Of a stretch of DNA of 9,561 nt, positions 1 through 6,956 are shown piece by piece. The notes beneath the pieces were generated by a model, which was not told the origin of the DNA, did not search any database, and saw nothing but the letters and a program-made list of their open reading frames with translations. The stretch covers positions 1-9,561 of the forward strand of contig CACGET010000035.1 in the NCBI GenBank assembly GCA_902572155.1, written 5' to 3'. Source of the stretch: an uncultured Pelagibacteraceae bacterium. Lineage in GTDB: Bacteria; Pseudomonadota; Alphaproteobacteria; Pelagibacterales; Pelagibacteraceae. Numbering within the stretch: the first letter of the stretch is position 1; every line of letters starts with the position of its first letter. A program made the translations under genes and the position numbers.

Positions 1-234
1 GATCCTGAAGTAGTGGGCGAAGTACTTAATGTCATTAGATCACTCAACAAAGAGCATAATTTAACAATGATTATGGTAACTCATCAAATGGGTTTTGCGA
101 AAGAAATCTCTGACAGAGTTTGTTTTTTTAATGAGGGTAAAATATTTGAGCAAGGTCCGCCAGAAAAAATATTTGATGATCCTCAAAATGAAAGAACCAA
201 ACAATTTTTACATGCAGTTTTAGATGCAAATTAA
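1..234 (+). CDS. Polar amino-acid ABC transporter ATP-binding protein, C-terminal fragment (GlnQ/HisP-like)
   Basis: The gene is cut by the left edge; 77 codons remain, open from base 1. The fragment starts with DPEVVGEVL, which is the D-loop that follows Walker B (SALDPE...) in ATPases of the GlnQ/HisP/AapP family, so the P-loop, signature motif and Walker B lie upstream. The H-switch histidine is in MIMVTHQMGFA (bases 82-84), followed by the family tail FFNEGKIFEQGPPEKIF and NERTKQFL. The family energises periplasmic-binding-protein-dependent uptake of glutamate, glutamine or other polar amino acids from the cytoplasmic face of the inner membrane. Which amino acid is carried cannot be told from this end. 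It is followed after 9 bases by the MOSC gene on the same strand. Family assignment is firm; substrate is not. Confidence 0.93.
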   Translation, partial: DPEVVGEVLNVIRSLNKEHNLTMIMVTHQMGFAKEISDRVCFFNEGKIFEQGPPEKIFDDPQNERTKQFLHAVLDAN

Positions 235-243
235 CATATATTA

Positions 244-681
244 GTGTCTAAAGTTTTTAAAATAGGTATTGCTGAAAATAATAATAAAAAAGTTCAAGAG
301 GTAAATTCAATCGATTTAGTTGCTAATAAAGGAATAGTAGGTGATAGATATTTTAAAGATTTTAGTGATCCATTAAGCCAGCTAACCTTAATAGAGTCAG
401 AAAATATTGATTATTATAATAGTAAATTTAATTCAAATATTGATTATTTAGATTTTAGAAGAAATATCATAACAAAAGGTATTAAACTTAATGATTTAGT
501 TGATAAAAAAATCCTTATCGGGAATGTAAAAATTGAAGTAATTGATTTGTGCAGACCATGTAGATTTCTTCAAGATAAGCTTGAAAAAGATAATATAATT
601 AAGGAGTTTTTAAGAAGAGGTGGCTTAAGATGTCGAATTTTAAGATCTGGTTCGGTTACAGTTGGGGACTTAATTAAGTAA
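244..681 (+). CDS. Small MOSC-domain protein
   Basis: A 145-residue protein made almost entirely of one MOSC domain, the fold named after the molybdenum cofactor sulfurase C-terminus and thought to carry sulfur on cysteine for metal-sulfur cofactor chemistry. Visible family features are GIVGDRYF (30-37), the FRRNI segment (71-75), the LCRPCRF pair of cysteines (C103, C106) and the C-terminal RRGGLRCRIL...VTVGDLI (125-144) typical of stand-alone short MOSC proteins. The start is GTG at 244, 9 bases after the stop of the ABC ATPase; no ATG or clear Shine-Dalgarno lies upstream in frame, so it is probably translated from the same transcript. It ends 16 bases from the stop of the convergent MFS gene. 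The substrate and sulfur acceptor are unknown; there are no molybdenum-cofactor genes nearby. Confidence 0.88.
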   Translation: MSKVFKIGIAENNNKKVQEVNSIDLVANKGIVGDRYFKDFSDPLSQLTLIESENIDYYNSKFNSNIDYLDFRRNIITKGIKLNDLVDKKILIGNVKIEVIDLCRPCRFLQDKLEKDNIIKEFLRRGGLRCRILRSGSVTVGDLIK

Positions 682-704
682 TATTGTTTTCTTCACTTTA
701 ATTA
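671..704. terminator. Weak imperfect inverted repeat at the convergent gene junction
   Basis: The arms TAATTAAGT (671-679) and ACTTTAATTA (695-704) are inverted copies with one unpaired T, separated by about 15 bases, and they span both stop codons of the tail-to-tail MOSC and MFS genes. The position suits a bidirectional terminator, but the stem is nearly all A-T and there is no clean U-run, so it would be weak. In such AT-rich DNA this could be chance. Confidence 0.25.
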
Positions 705-1978
705 TCAGTTTTAACTGGTTCATCCATAGGTTCAGTTATCGGATTAAGCTCCATACCAATTGGGGTAATAGTTTGAGGCATAGGCACAAATTGAGAGTCT
801 GGATTGTCCTGTGTGTCTCTTATTTTCATTCTATAAATTCCGAAAACTCCAATTACTCCATGAAAAAAAATTAGAAAAACAAAGTAACCATTTGGACCAA
901 TTGCATTCATTAACATTGAACATAAAAATGGACCGCTGATAGCACCTAAACCAAATGCAAATTGTAAACCAGCACCTGCTGCAACAAATTTTTCTTTTGG
1001 AATATAATCATTTGTATGAGCGAAAATAATCGCAAACATCGGCAAACTTGCAAATGCAAATAAAACAATAAAAATATAAAACCATTTTTTGCTTGATCCA
1101 AGCATTCCGTCATAAAACATACTTCCACTTGCAAAAATTGCACATAATGCAAAAAATGCAGCTGCGAAGGTAGTATAGATAATTACTCTTCTTCTGTCAA
1201 AAGTATCTGAAAATTTTCCTATTGGCCATTGCGATAGAGCTCCTGAAATTGCAACTAAAAAAGTTACAATCGATATTTCTAGAATTGTAAAATTCATTGA
1301 AGCTGCATATACTGCTAACAGAGAAAACAATGCTGATTGTGCTGTTCCATAAAACAAAGATCCTATCATTCCCAAAGGAGAAACTTTATAAAGTTCACTT
1401 AAACTCATACCTGTAATTTTTTTAAAAGTAGGAGCTTTTTTTTTGGTTAATAATATTGGAATAAGAGCTAAAGACATAAACAAAGAAATTAAAATAAATG
1501 GTTGAAAATTAATAGGAGAGCTAAAATTTAAAAAGAACATTCCTACTGCCATTGATCCATAAAGAACAATCATATAGATTGACAATACACTTCCTCTGTT
1601 TTTGTTAGATGATCTATCGTTTAACCAACTTTCTGCAATTGTATAAATCGAAACCATACTTATTCCAGTTACTACCCTTAAAATAAACCAAGTAAGAGGA
1701 TTAACAAAAATTGAATGTAAGAGAACAACGATTGATGCAATTGAAGCAAAAGCTGCAAACACTCTAATATGACCAACTCTCGAAATTAAATTGGTAATTG
1801 TTTTTGCCCCAATAAAGTAACCTATATAGTATCCGGACAACATAAAACCTGTCGCAGTTAAACTAAATTCCTCTTTAACAGCTCTAACACCCAAAAGAGA
1901 CCCTTGATAGCCATGAGCTAGCATAATTAAGCCCATACCTAAGAAAAGTGCCCAGGAATTTTTTAATATTTTATCCAT
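698..1978 (-). CDS. MFS transporter, YcaD-like
   Basis: A 426-residue inner-membrane protein with about 12 hydrophobic helices in two six-helix halves, the normal size for the major facilitator superfamily. Recognisable features are the N-terminal helix with AHGYQGSLLGVRA (21-33), the motif-A-like loop ISRVGHIRVFA (65-75), the loop ESWLNDRSSNKNRG (116-129) typical of the YcaD/CynX-like group, and a second motif-A-like loop KFSDTFDRRRV at the start of the C-terminal half. The last 40 or so residues form a hydrophilic, proline-rich cytoplasmic tail. Transport direction and substrate are unknown. The ATG start (1976-1978) gives a full first helix. It lies 58 bases downstream of the EamA gene, the largest gap in the window, so it could be read from the upstream cluster or from its own promoter. 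Confidence 0.9.
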   Translation of the reverse strand: MDKILKNSWALFLGMGLIMLAHGYQGSLLGVRAVKEEFSLTATGFMLSGYYIGYFIGAKTITNLISRVGHIRVFAAFASIASIVVLLHSIFVNPLTWFILRVVTGISMVSIYTIAESWLNDRSSNKNRGSVLSIYMIVLYGSMAVGMFFLNFSSPINFQPFILISLFMSLALIPILLTKKKAPTFKKITGMSLSELYKVSPLGMIGSLFYGTAQSALFSLLAVYAASMNFTILEISIVTFLVAISGALSQWPIGKFSDTFDRRRVIIYTTFAAAFFALCAIFASGSMFYDGMLGSSKKWFYIFIVLFAFASLPMFAIIFAHTNDYIPKEKFVAAGAGLQFAFGLGAISGPFLCSMLMNAIGPNGYFVFLIFFHGVIGVFGIYRMKIRDTQDNPDSQFVPMPQTITPIGMELNPITEPMDEPVKTDN

Positions 1979-2036
1979 AAATTCAGCCCTATGTAGTTCG
2001 ATCTATTAATGAATCAAGTCTTTATTGTGACAATGT
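1979..2036. other. 58-base spacer upstream of the MFS gene, with a small perfect palindrome
   Basis: This is the longest non-coding stretch in the window. It contains the perfect inverted repeat ATTGT-G-ACAAT at 2024-2034, about 46 bases before the MFS start. That size would fit half-sites for a small dimeric regulator, but a single copy in AT-rich DNA is weak evidence. There is no GC-rich stem with a U-run that would end transcription after the EamA gene, and no convincing -35/-10 pair. An AGGG (minus strand) about 10 bases before the MFS ATG may act as a weak ribosome binding site. Confidence 0.3.
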
Positions 2037-2897
2037 TTAAGATTGTTTGAGCTTAAGAAATGAGTGAATCGCTATGGTGAGAATAATAATAGTTCCACCT
2101 TGAATTGTCTCAATGCTAGGCTGTTCATTGATTATTAGCCAAACCCAAAATGGTCCCACAATAGTTTCTAGTAAAAAGAATAAATTTACTTCTTCAGCAG
2201 GTATAAATCTCGGGGCAATGGTTACTAAGACAAATGGTATAGCAACACACATTATACACATTAGAGGAATAATTATTTTGTCATTTCCAACAAGCACAAA
2301 AGTGTCAACAAAGAAAAATGCAAAAATTGCAACACATAACTTACCAATTACTGCTGAAGGCACTAAATCTCTATCTTTAGCGTACCTAGCTATAACAGCA
2401 TTACAGGCCAAGCCAAACGCTGTAATTAATCCAAATAAATCACCATAAAAATTACCCATTTCTATAGAATCGTAGAAAATATAAGTTACCGCAATCAAAG
2501 TAATTACAATTGCAATCCAAGTTTTATTGTTTGGTATCTCTTTTAAAAACAGACTGCCTAATATTGCAGATATCATTGGAGCCATAGCAATCATAACTAA
2601 AGTATTTGCAACATTAGTATTCTGAATAGAAATAATAAAAGTAATATTGCAAATTGAAAAGCTCAATACATAAAAAATACCAGGATAACCAATACCAATT
2701 AATGCCTTGAATAAGTTTGTTTTATAAAAAGAAATTAGTCCAACCAAAACTACTACAAAAGGTATTGCACCTCTGTAAAAAAGCATACCCCATGTCTCAA
2801 TATTAGAAAGTCTTATAAAAATAGAGTCAGGAGTTATAAGCATAACAGCAATAAATGCTAATAAAGACCCTTTGTGTTGGGAAGATAAATTTTTCAA
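2037..2897 (-). CDS. EamA/DMT-family transporter (10 TM)
   Basis: A 286-residue protein with about ten membrane helices and two EamA repeats (roughly residues 10-141 and 150-282), the standard layout of drug/metabolite transporters such as RhtA and YdcZ relatives, many of which export amino acids or small metabolites. Repeat 1 shows FYRGAIPF (40-47) and NTNVANTL...APMISAILGSLFLKE (92-120); repeat 2 shows PAEEVNLFFLLETIVGPFW (233-251) and NEQPS. The start is TTG at 2897, overlapping the gshB stop as TTGA; a stop codon lies two codons upstream in frame and the next ATG falls inside helix 1, so TTG is the best start. A purine-rich GGGAAGAG ends 8 bases before it. The overlap implies translational coupling with gshB. 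Export of a thiol or glutathione-related compound is a guess from position only. Confidence 0.9.
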   Translation of the reverse strand: MKNLSSQHKGSLLAFIAVMLITPDSIFIRLSNIETWGMLFYRGAIPFVVVLVGLISFYKTNLFKALIGIGYPGIFYVLSFSICNITFIISIQNTNVANTLVMIAMAPMISAILGSLFLKEIPNNKTWIAIVITLIAVTYIFYDSIEMGNFYGDLFGLITAFGLACNAVIARYAKDRDLVPSAVIGKLCVAIFAFFFVDTFVLVGNDKIIIPLMCIMCVAIPFVLVTIAPRFIPAEEVNLFFLLETIVGPFWVWLIINEQPSIETIQGGTIIILTIAIHSFLKLKQS

Positions 2898-3820
2898 GTT
2901 TTAAGCTCTTCCCAAAATAATTTTGCAAGATTAATTCCAGATAAATCATACAAAGTTTTTAATCCAGTTGGGGAAGTTACATTAATGTCTCCATTAAGTT
3001 TTTGATCAATAAAATCTATTCCAGCAAAAAATATTTTTTCATTTTTTAAATCTTTAGCAATAATATTTGATATTTTCTTTTCAATATTAGATAATTTAGT
3101 ATTAATAGGTGTTGCACCTTTGCTCATATTGCTTAAAAAAGAACCTTGTTTTGGAACTCTTGAGATTGCACCACATATTTTTCCATTAATTAAAAATACT
3201 CTTTTATCTCCTTTATTAATTTTAGGTAAAAATTTCTGACACATTATATGATCATGTTTATTGATAAATTTTTTAATAAAATTTAAATCTAATTTTTTTA
3301 GTAAATGAATATCATTACCCCCATAACCATGAGTAGGTTTTAAGATAATTTTTTTGTGAGTTTTAAAAAAATTTTTAATTTCGTTAATATCTTGCGAAAA
3401 AATCGTACTAGGCATATATTTTTGATATTTGACTGAATAAAATTTTTCAGAAATATTTCTTATGGAAGTTGGATCATTAATTATTTTAACTTTGTCTTTG
3501 ATAGTGTCTAAAATATAAGTAGTTGAAATATATTCTAAATTAAAAGGAGGATCTTGTCTTATTAAAATAAATTTACAATTTTGAAGATTAAGTTTTTGAT
3601 GCTTTAATATTTTAAAAAATTTTTTTTTAACATAATTAAATTCAACAAAAAAACCTTTAGCGACAACAGTAGAATTTAAAATAGATAAATTTTTAGGCTC
3701 ATAATAAAATATTTTATATTTTTTGGACTGAACTTCGTTCGCTAAAAAAATACTAGTATCACTATTTATATTCAATTTTGATGGATGATCACCTTGAATT
3801 GCAACGATTTTATTTGTCAT
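2894..3820 (-). CDS. gshB: Glutathione synthetase (ATP-grasp)
   Basis: Joins glycine to gamma-glutamylcysteine using ATP, the second step of glutathione synthesis, in the cytoplasm. With the start chosen here it is 308 residues, against 316 in E. coli. The N-terminus (KIVAIQGDHPSKLNINSDTS) lines up with the E. coli one (LGIVMDPIANINIKKDSS). GshB markers are RQDPPF followed by NLEYISTTYIL (from residue 88), the ATP-grasp glycine-rich loop KPTHGYGGNDI (161-171), KGDKRVFLING (203-213), RVPKQGSF (221-228) and the C-terminal INVTSPTGL (279-287). The ATG at 3820 was preferred over an in-frame ATG at 3841 because it matches the family N-terminus and reduces the overlap with gshA from 32 to 11 bases; the longer form adds seven residues. 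Directly follows gshA and overlaps the EamA gene by 4 bases. Confidence 0.95.
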   Translation of the reverse strand: MTNKIVAIQGDHPSKLNINSDTSIFLANEVQSKKYKIFYYEPKNLSILNSTVVAKGFFVEFNYVKKKFFKILKHQKLNLQNCKFILIRQDPPFNLEYISTTYILDTIKDKVKIINDPTSIRNISEKFYSVKYQKYMPSTIFSQDINEIKNFFKTHKKIILKPTHGYGGNDIHLLKKLDLNFIKKFINKHDHIMCQKFLPKINKGDKRVFLINGKICGAISRVPKQGSFLSNMSKGATPINTKLSNIEKKISNIIAKDLKNEKIFFAGIDFIDQKLNGDINVTSPTGLKTLYDLSGINLAKLFWEELKT

Positions 3821-5111
3821 ATAGTGCTTGAAAATCCCCATTTTCAGAAAATTTATTAATCATATGATCAGCATTAGTTATTTTATCTTTCACTATTGTC
3901 TGAAGATGACTTAAAAAAATACTTTCATTTTTTGAACTTTTGTTGAGCACGTCACGTTTTACAAGGCCCTTGTTAGATAATTCCAATAATAGAGAGCTCC
4001 AATAAAGCAAATCCTTACCCATTAATTGAGTGTTAAAACCTTTTTTTGGTGCCTCTAAATAAGCATTGATTATTTTATCTTTATCCCATTTGGATATTAA
4101 TTCATAAACTTCATCTAAATTTCCATATAACATTCCAACATTAAATGCAGGACCAGAACATAAGCAATCCCAACCACAAGTATCCATCGATCTAAGCTCT
4201 ATATATTTTTTTAATCTATTTTCAGTGAAAATTGTGCTTAGATGAGTTGCTAAATCATCTTCAGATGGCAATCGATTTCCTATTTCATCAATTTTGCCAT
4301 CCATAAAATCTTTAAATATATATTTTTTACCTGAAATATATTTTTTATTACTTTCTAAAAATAGAATAGGAAAATTAATTGTAAATTCTGCATATTTTTC
4401 AAAATTAAGATTGTCAAAAAATAATAAAGGCAGGCCACCTCTAGAAGTATTTTGCCAAACTTTAGATCGATATGATAAATAGCCACTATTTTTTTTTTCA
4501 ACTATTGAAGAATTTGCAAATAAGGCAATAGATATAGGAACTATTGAATTAACCACTTTAAATTTTTTAATAAAATCTTCCTCAGAATTATAATCAATGT
4601 TTAATTGAGTGCCACATGTACGATACATCATGTCTAGGCTTAGTTCACCCCCTAATGGCATATCTTTTGTCATTACCTCATATCTTTTTTTTGGATTATT
4701 TGGAATTTCATTTAGTTTTGAGATTGGATCAAATCCAGCGCTAACTATCTTAATATTTAGCTTTTTTGTAACTTGCTGAAGTTCAAATAAATAGTCATAA
4801 GACTCAGCACATGCATCATGAATATTATTTAATTTATCACCAGATAGTTCAATTTGATTTCCAGGCTCAAGAGTAATATTTTTTCCATCTTTATTTAGTC
4901 CGATTATATTGCCAGTCTCCAAAGTAGGTTTCCAGCCAAATTCTATTAAAGCATCAAACATTAATTTAATTTTATTATAATCAACTCTTTTATTATTTTT
5001 TAAATCAAAAAGAAATTTTTCATGTTCAATCCCAATTTTAAAATTTGATGAGTTTTTTGTTCCTGATTTAAAATACTCAATTATATGTTCTTTTGTATTT
5101 ACAGTTGTCAT
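3810..5111 (-). CDS. gshA: Glutamate-cysteine ligase, plant/alphaproteobacterial type
   Basis: Catalyses ATP-dependent joining of glutamate to cysteine, the first and usually rate-limiting step of glutathione synthesis. The 433-residue length and motifs fit the class found in plants and alphaproteobacteria (GCS2 family) rather than E. coli GshA: IGIEHEKFLFD (26-36), ITLEPGNQIELSG (79-91), MPLGGELSLDMMYRTCGTQL (151-170), ALFANSS (196-202), GYLSYRSKVWQ (210-220), DLATHLSTIFTENRLKKYIE (286-305) and GPAFNVGMLYG (320-330). An unusual cysteine cluster, C312-x3-C316-x-C318, lies where other members usually have an Arg-rich stretch ending in a single Cys (RRLCALPAF). The ATG at 5111 is 20 bases after the HD-gene stop, with no obvious Shine-Dalgarno. 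Overlaps gshB by 11 bases, so the two enzymes are almost surely made from one transcript. Confidence 0.95.
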   Translation of the reverse strand: MTTVNTKEHIIEYFKSGTKNSSNFKIGIEHEKFLFDLKNNKRVDYNKIKLMFDALIEFGWKPTLETGNIIGLNKDGKNITLEPGNQIELSGDKLNNIHDACAESYDYLFELQQVTKKLNIKIVSAGFDPISKLNEIPNNPKKRYEVMTKDMPLGGELSLDMMYRTCGTQLNIDYNSEEDFIKKFKVVNSIVPISIALFANSSIVEKKNSGYLSYRSKVWQNTSRGGLPLLFFDNLNFEKYAEFTINFPILFLESNKKYISGKKYIFKDFMDGKIDEIGNRLPSEDDLATHLSTIFTENRLKKYIELRSMDTCGWDCLCSGPAFNVGMLYGNLDEVYELISKWDKDKIINAYLEAPKKGFNTQLMGKDLLYWSSLLLELSNKGLVKRDVLNKSSKNESIFLSHLQTIVKDKITNADHMINKFSENGDFQALYDK

Positions 5112-5131
5112 TTAGTAAGTTTATTACAATT

Positions 5132-5689
5132 CTATAAAAAAGAATAAGGTTTTCTAGAAAAAATTCTTTTAACCATAGGTTCAAAAAATTTAAGTGGTAA
5201 AGAATTGTAGTTTGGATCAAATGAATTTTGATCATATTTTTCACAAAAATCAATGGTATCTTGATAAAATTCGTGATCTTTATATTTGTCTCTTTTGTTT
5301 TTATCACCACCTAAATAATGAGCATAATAATATGTCTGAAATTCTCCATGCTTTTCAATTATCCAATGAATCCTCTCACTAACATATGGCTTAAGTATTG
5401 CAGCTGCATATTCAGAATGATTCATAGGTGCAAGATCATCTCCAATATCATGCAATAGTGTAGCCACAATCATTTCTTCATTTTCCTTATTGTAATATGC
5501 TCTAGTTGCACTTTGGAGAGAATGTTCTAACCTTGAGACTTGATAACCCTCTAATGTTTCAGTTAATCCAGACATGTATTTGATAATTCTATCAGCAGTT
5601 TTACTCGCAAAATTCTTTTCATGTTTATCTAAAAAAAGGTAGTCTTCTTTTGTTCCATTTTTCATTTCTGTGAAGCTTACTTTTTTCAT
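5132..5689 (-). CDS. HD-domain metalloprotein (COG4341-like; possible diiron oxygenase)
   Basis: A 185-residue soluble protein with one HD domain and no signal peptide. Candidate metal ligands are H56 (in SRLEHSLQ), H80-D81 (LLHDIGDD), H91 (MNHSEYA), H114 (IEKHGEF) and D153 (CEKYDQNSF). This H...HD...H...H...D set resembles the mixed-valence diiron oxygenases PhnZ and MIOX; the 24-residue spacing between the first two histidines equals that in PhnZ as I remember it. The PhnZ substrate residues Tyr24 and Glu27 are not conserved (Leu46 and Tyr49 at those places), so phosphonate cleavage cannot be inferred. Such proteins are often labelled predicted HD phosphohydrolases. The start used, MKKVSFTEMK at 5689, comes one base after the purF stop and matches how homologues begin; a longer reading from 5743 would overlap purF by 53 bases. 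It lies between purF and gshA with close spacing. Substrate unknown. Confidence 0.87.
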   Translation of the reverse strand: MKKVSFTEMKNGTKEDYLFLDKHEKNFASKTADRIIKYMSGLTETLEGYQVSRLEHSLQSATRAYYNKENEEMIVATLLHDIGDDLAPMNHSEYAAAILKPYVSERIHWIIEKHGEFQTYYYAHYLGGDKNKRDKYKDHEFYQDTIDFCEKYDQNSFDPNYNSLPLKFFEPMVKRIFSRKPYSFL

Positions 5690-5690
5690 T

Positions 5691-6956
5691 TTAATTATTT
5701 GATGCGGTACTAAGTAAAGATAATTGGGTAATTTTATCCTCACCTAATTCATCAATAATTTTAATAGGATAGTCACCAGTAAAATAATGATCAGTCAATT
5801 GTGGATAATTTTCATTTCTTTTTTCAAATCCCATGCTCTTATATAGACCATCGAGACTTAGGAATTTTAAGGATTTTGCTTTAATCAATTCACATATTTC
5901 ATCTATTGACTTGTTTGCTGCTAATAATTCTTTTTTTGTTGGAGTATCAACACCATAAAAGTCAGGATATTTTATTTCTGGACACGCGATACGCACATGA
6001 ACTTCTTTAGCCCCTGAGTCATAAAGCATTTTTACGATTTTAGATGAGGTAGTTCCTCTAACTAAAGAGTCATCAACAAGAATTATTTTCTTATTTTTTA
6101 TAACTGATATATTTGCGTTTAACTTTAGTTTAACTCCCAAACTTCTTATCTTTTGAGAAGGTTCTATAAAAGTTCTTCCTACATAATGATTTCTAATTAG
6201 ACCCAATTCAAAATTAATTCCTTTTTGTTCTGCATAGCCTAATGCTGCTGCAGTTCCTGAGTCAGGAACAGGAACTACTAAGTCTGCATTTAAATTTTCC
6301 TCTTTAGCAAGTTGAGCACCAAAGTTTTTTCTAAATTCATAAGCAGTTTTGCCATTAAGAATACTATCTGGTCTTGAGAAATAAATATATTCAAATACGC
6401 AAGGCCTTACTTTTCTTGGAGGAAAAGGCTTAACACTTTTGAGTTCGTTATTTTCAACATATACGATTTCTCCATTTTCAACTTCTCTTATAAATTTTGC
6501 TCCTATTATATCAAATGCACAAGTTTCAGAGGCAAATACATAGGAATTTTCAAGTTTACCTATTACTAATGGTCTTATTCCATATGGGTCTCTAACCCCA
6601 ATAAGTGTATTTTGTGCAATCATAACAAGAGCGTAACCACCTTGTATTTGAAAAATTGCATCAATAATTTTGTCTATTGTTTTAATTCTTTTTGATTTTG
6701 CAATTAATTTTACAATTGTTTCAGTATCAGATGTAGTATAAAAAATTGATCCATCACTTACCATTTTATTTCTGAGTGTAATTGCATTTGTTAAATTGCC
6801 ATTATGGGACACCCCAATTCCTCCTGAATTAGTATCAGCAAAAAATGGCTGCACATTTCTTAGCGCTGTACCACCAGTTGTTGAATATCTATTATGACCA
6901 ATTGCATAATTACCCTTAAGTTTTTCGAGGACTTTTTTCTTTATTGAAATTATCAC
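5691..6956 (-). CDS. purF: Amidophosphoribosyltransferase, main C-terminal part (frameshifted from its N-terminus)
   Basis: Makes 5-phosphoribosylamine from PRPP and glutamine, the committed step of purine synthesis, in the cytoplasm. This 421-codon frame holds most of the glutaminase domain, with GNYAIGHNRYSTTG (15-28), SHNGNLTN (50-57) and DPYGIRPL (123-130), and the whole phosphoribosyltransferase domain, with the PRPP loop VDDSLVRGTTS (294-304). The catalytic Cys and first ~80 residues are in another frame at 6916-7173, so this frame alone would be inactive. The GTG at 6956 is just the first possible start in this frame; real homology begins at KVLEKLKG. Rejoined, the protein would be about 493 residues, normal for PurF. 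Only one of the four B. subtilis-type iron-sulfur cysteines remains (in RPCVFEY); PDFYG and TDHYFTGDYP lack the others, as in clusterless alphaproteobacterial PurF. The HD gene follows after one base. Confidence 0.9.
   Translation of the reverse strand: MIISIKKKVLEKLKGNYAIGHNRYSTTGGTALRNVQPFFADTNSGGIGVSHNGNLTNAITLRNKMVSDGSIFYTTSDTETIVKLIAKSKRIKTIDKIIDAIFQIQGGYALVMIAQNTLIGVRDPYGIRPLVIGKLENSYVFASETCAFDIIGAKFIREVENGEIVYVENNELKSVKPFPPRKVRPCVFEYIYFSRPDSILNGKTAYEFRKNFGAQLAKEENLNADLVVPVPDSGTAAALGYAEQKGINFELGLIRNHYVGRTFIEPSQKIRSLGVKLKLNANISVIKNKKIILVDDSLVRGTTSSKIVKMLYDSGAKEVHVRIACPEIKYPDFYGVDTPTKKELLAANKSIDEICELIKAKSLKFLSLDGLYKSMGFEKRNENYPQLTDHYFTGDYPIKIIDELGEDKITQLSLLSTASNN

Noticed and set aside
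706..717. CAGTT-TT-AACTG perfect hairpin just inside the MFS 3' end, considered as a terminator
   Set aside because: The stem is only five pairs with a two-base loop and no U-run follows on either strand; it also lies inside coding sequence.
2113..2448. A 111-codon plus-strand open frame opposite the EamA gene
   Set aside because: It is fully antisense to a well-supported membrane protein and its translation is low-complexity with no family features; it reflects the codon use of the opposite strand.
5077..5310. A 77-codon minus-strand open frame overlapping the HD gene and the gshA start
   Set aside because: It is a shifted-frame shadow of the HD coding region; the HD frame has clear metal-ligand motifs through to its stop, and this one has none.
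5689..5743. Longer HD protein starting at 5743
   Set aside because: The extra 18 residues overlap purF by 53 bases and are not part of the HD family start; MKKVSFTEMK at 5689 follows the purF stop directly.
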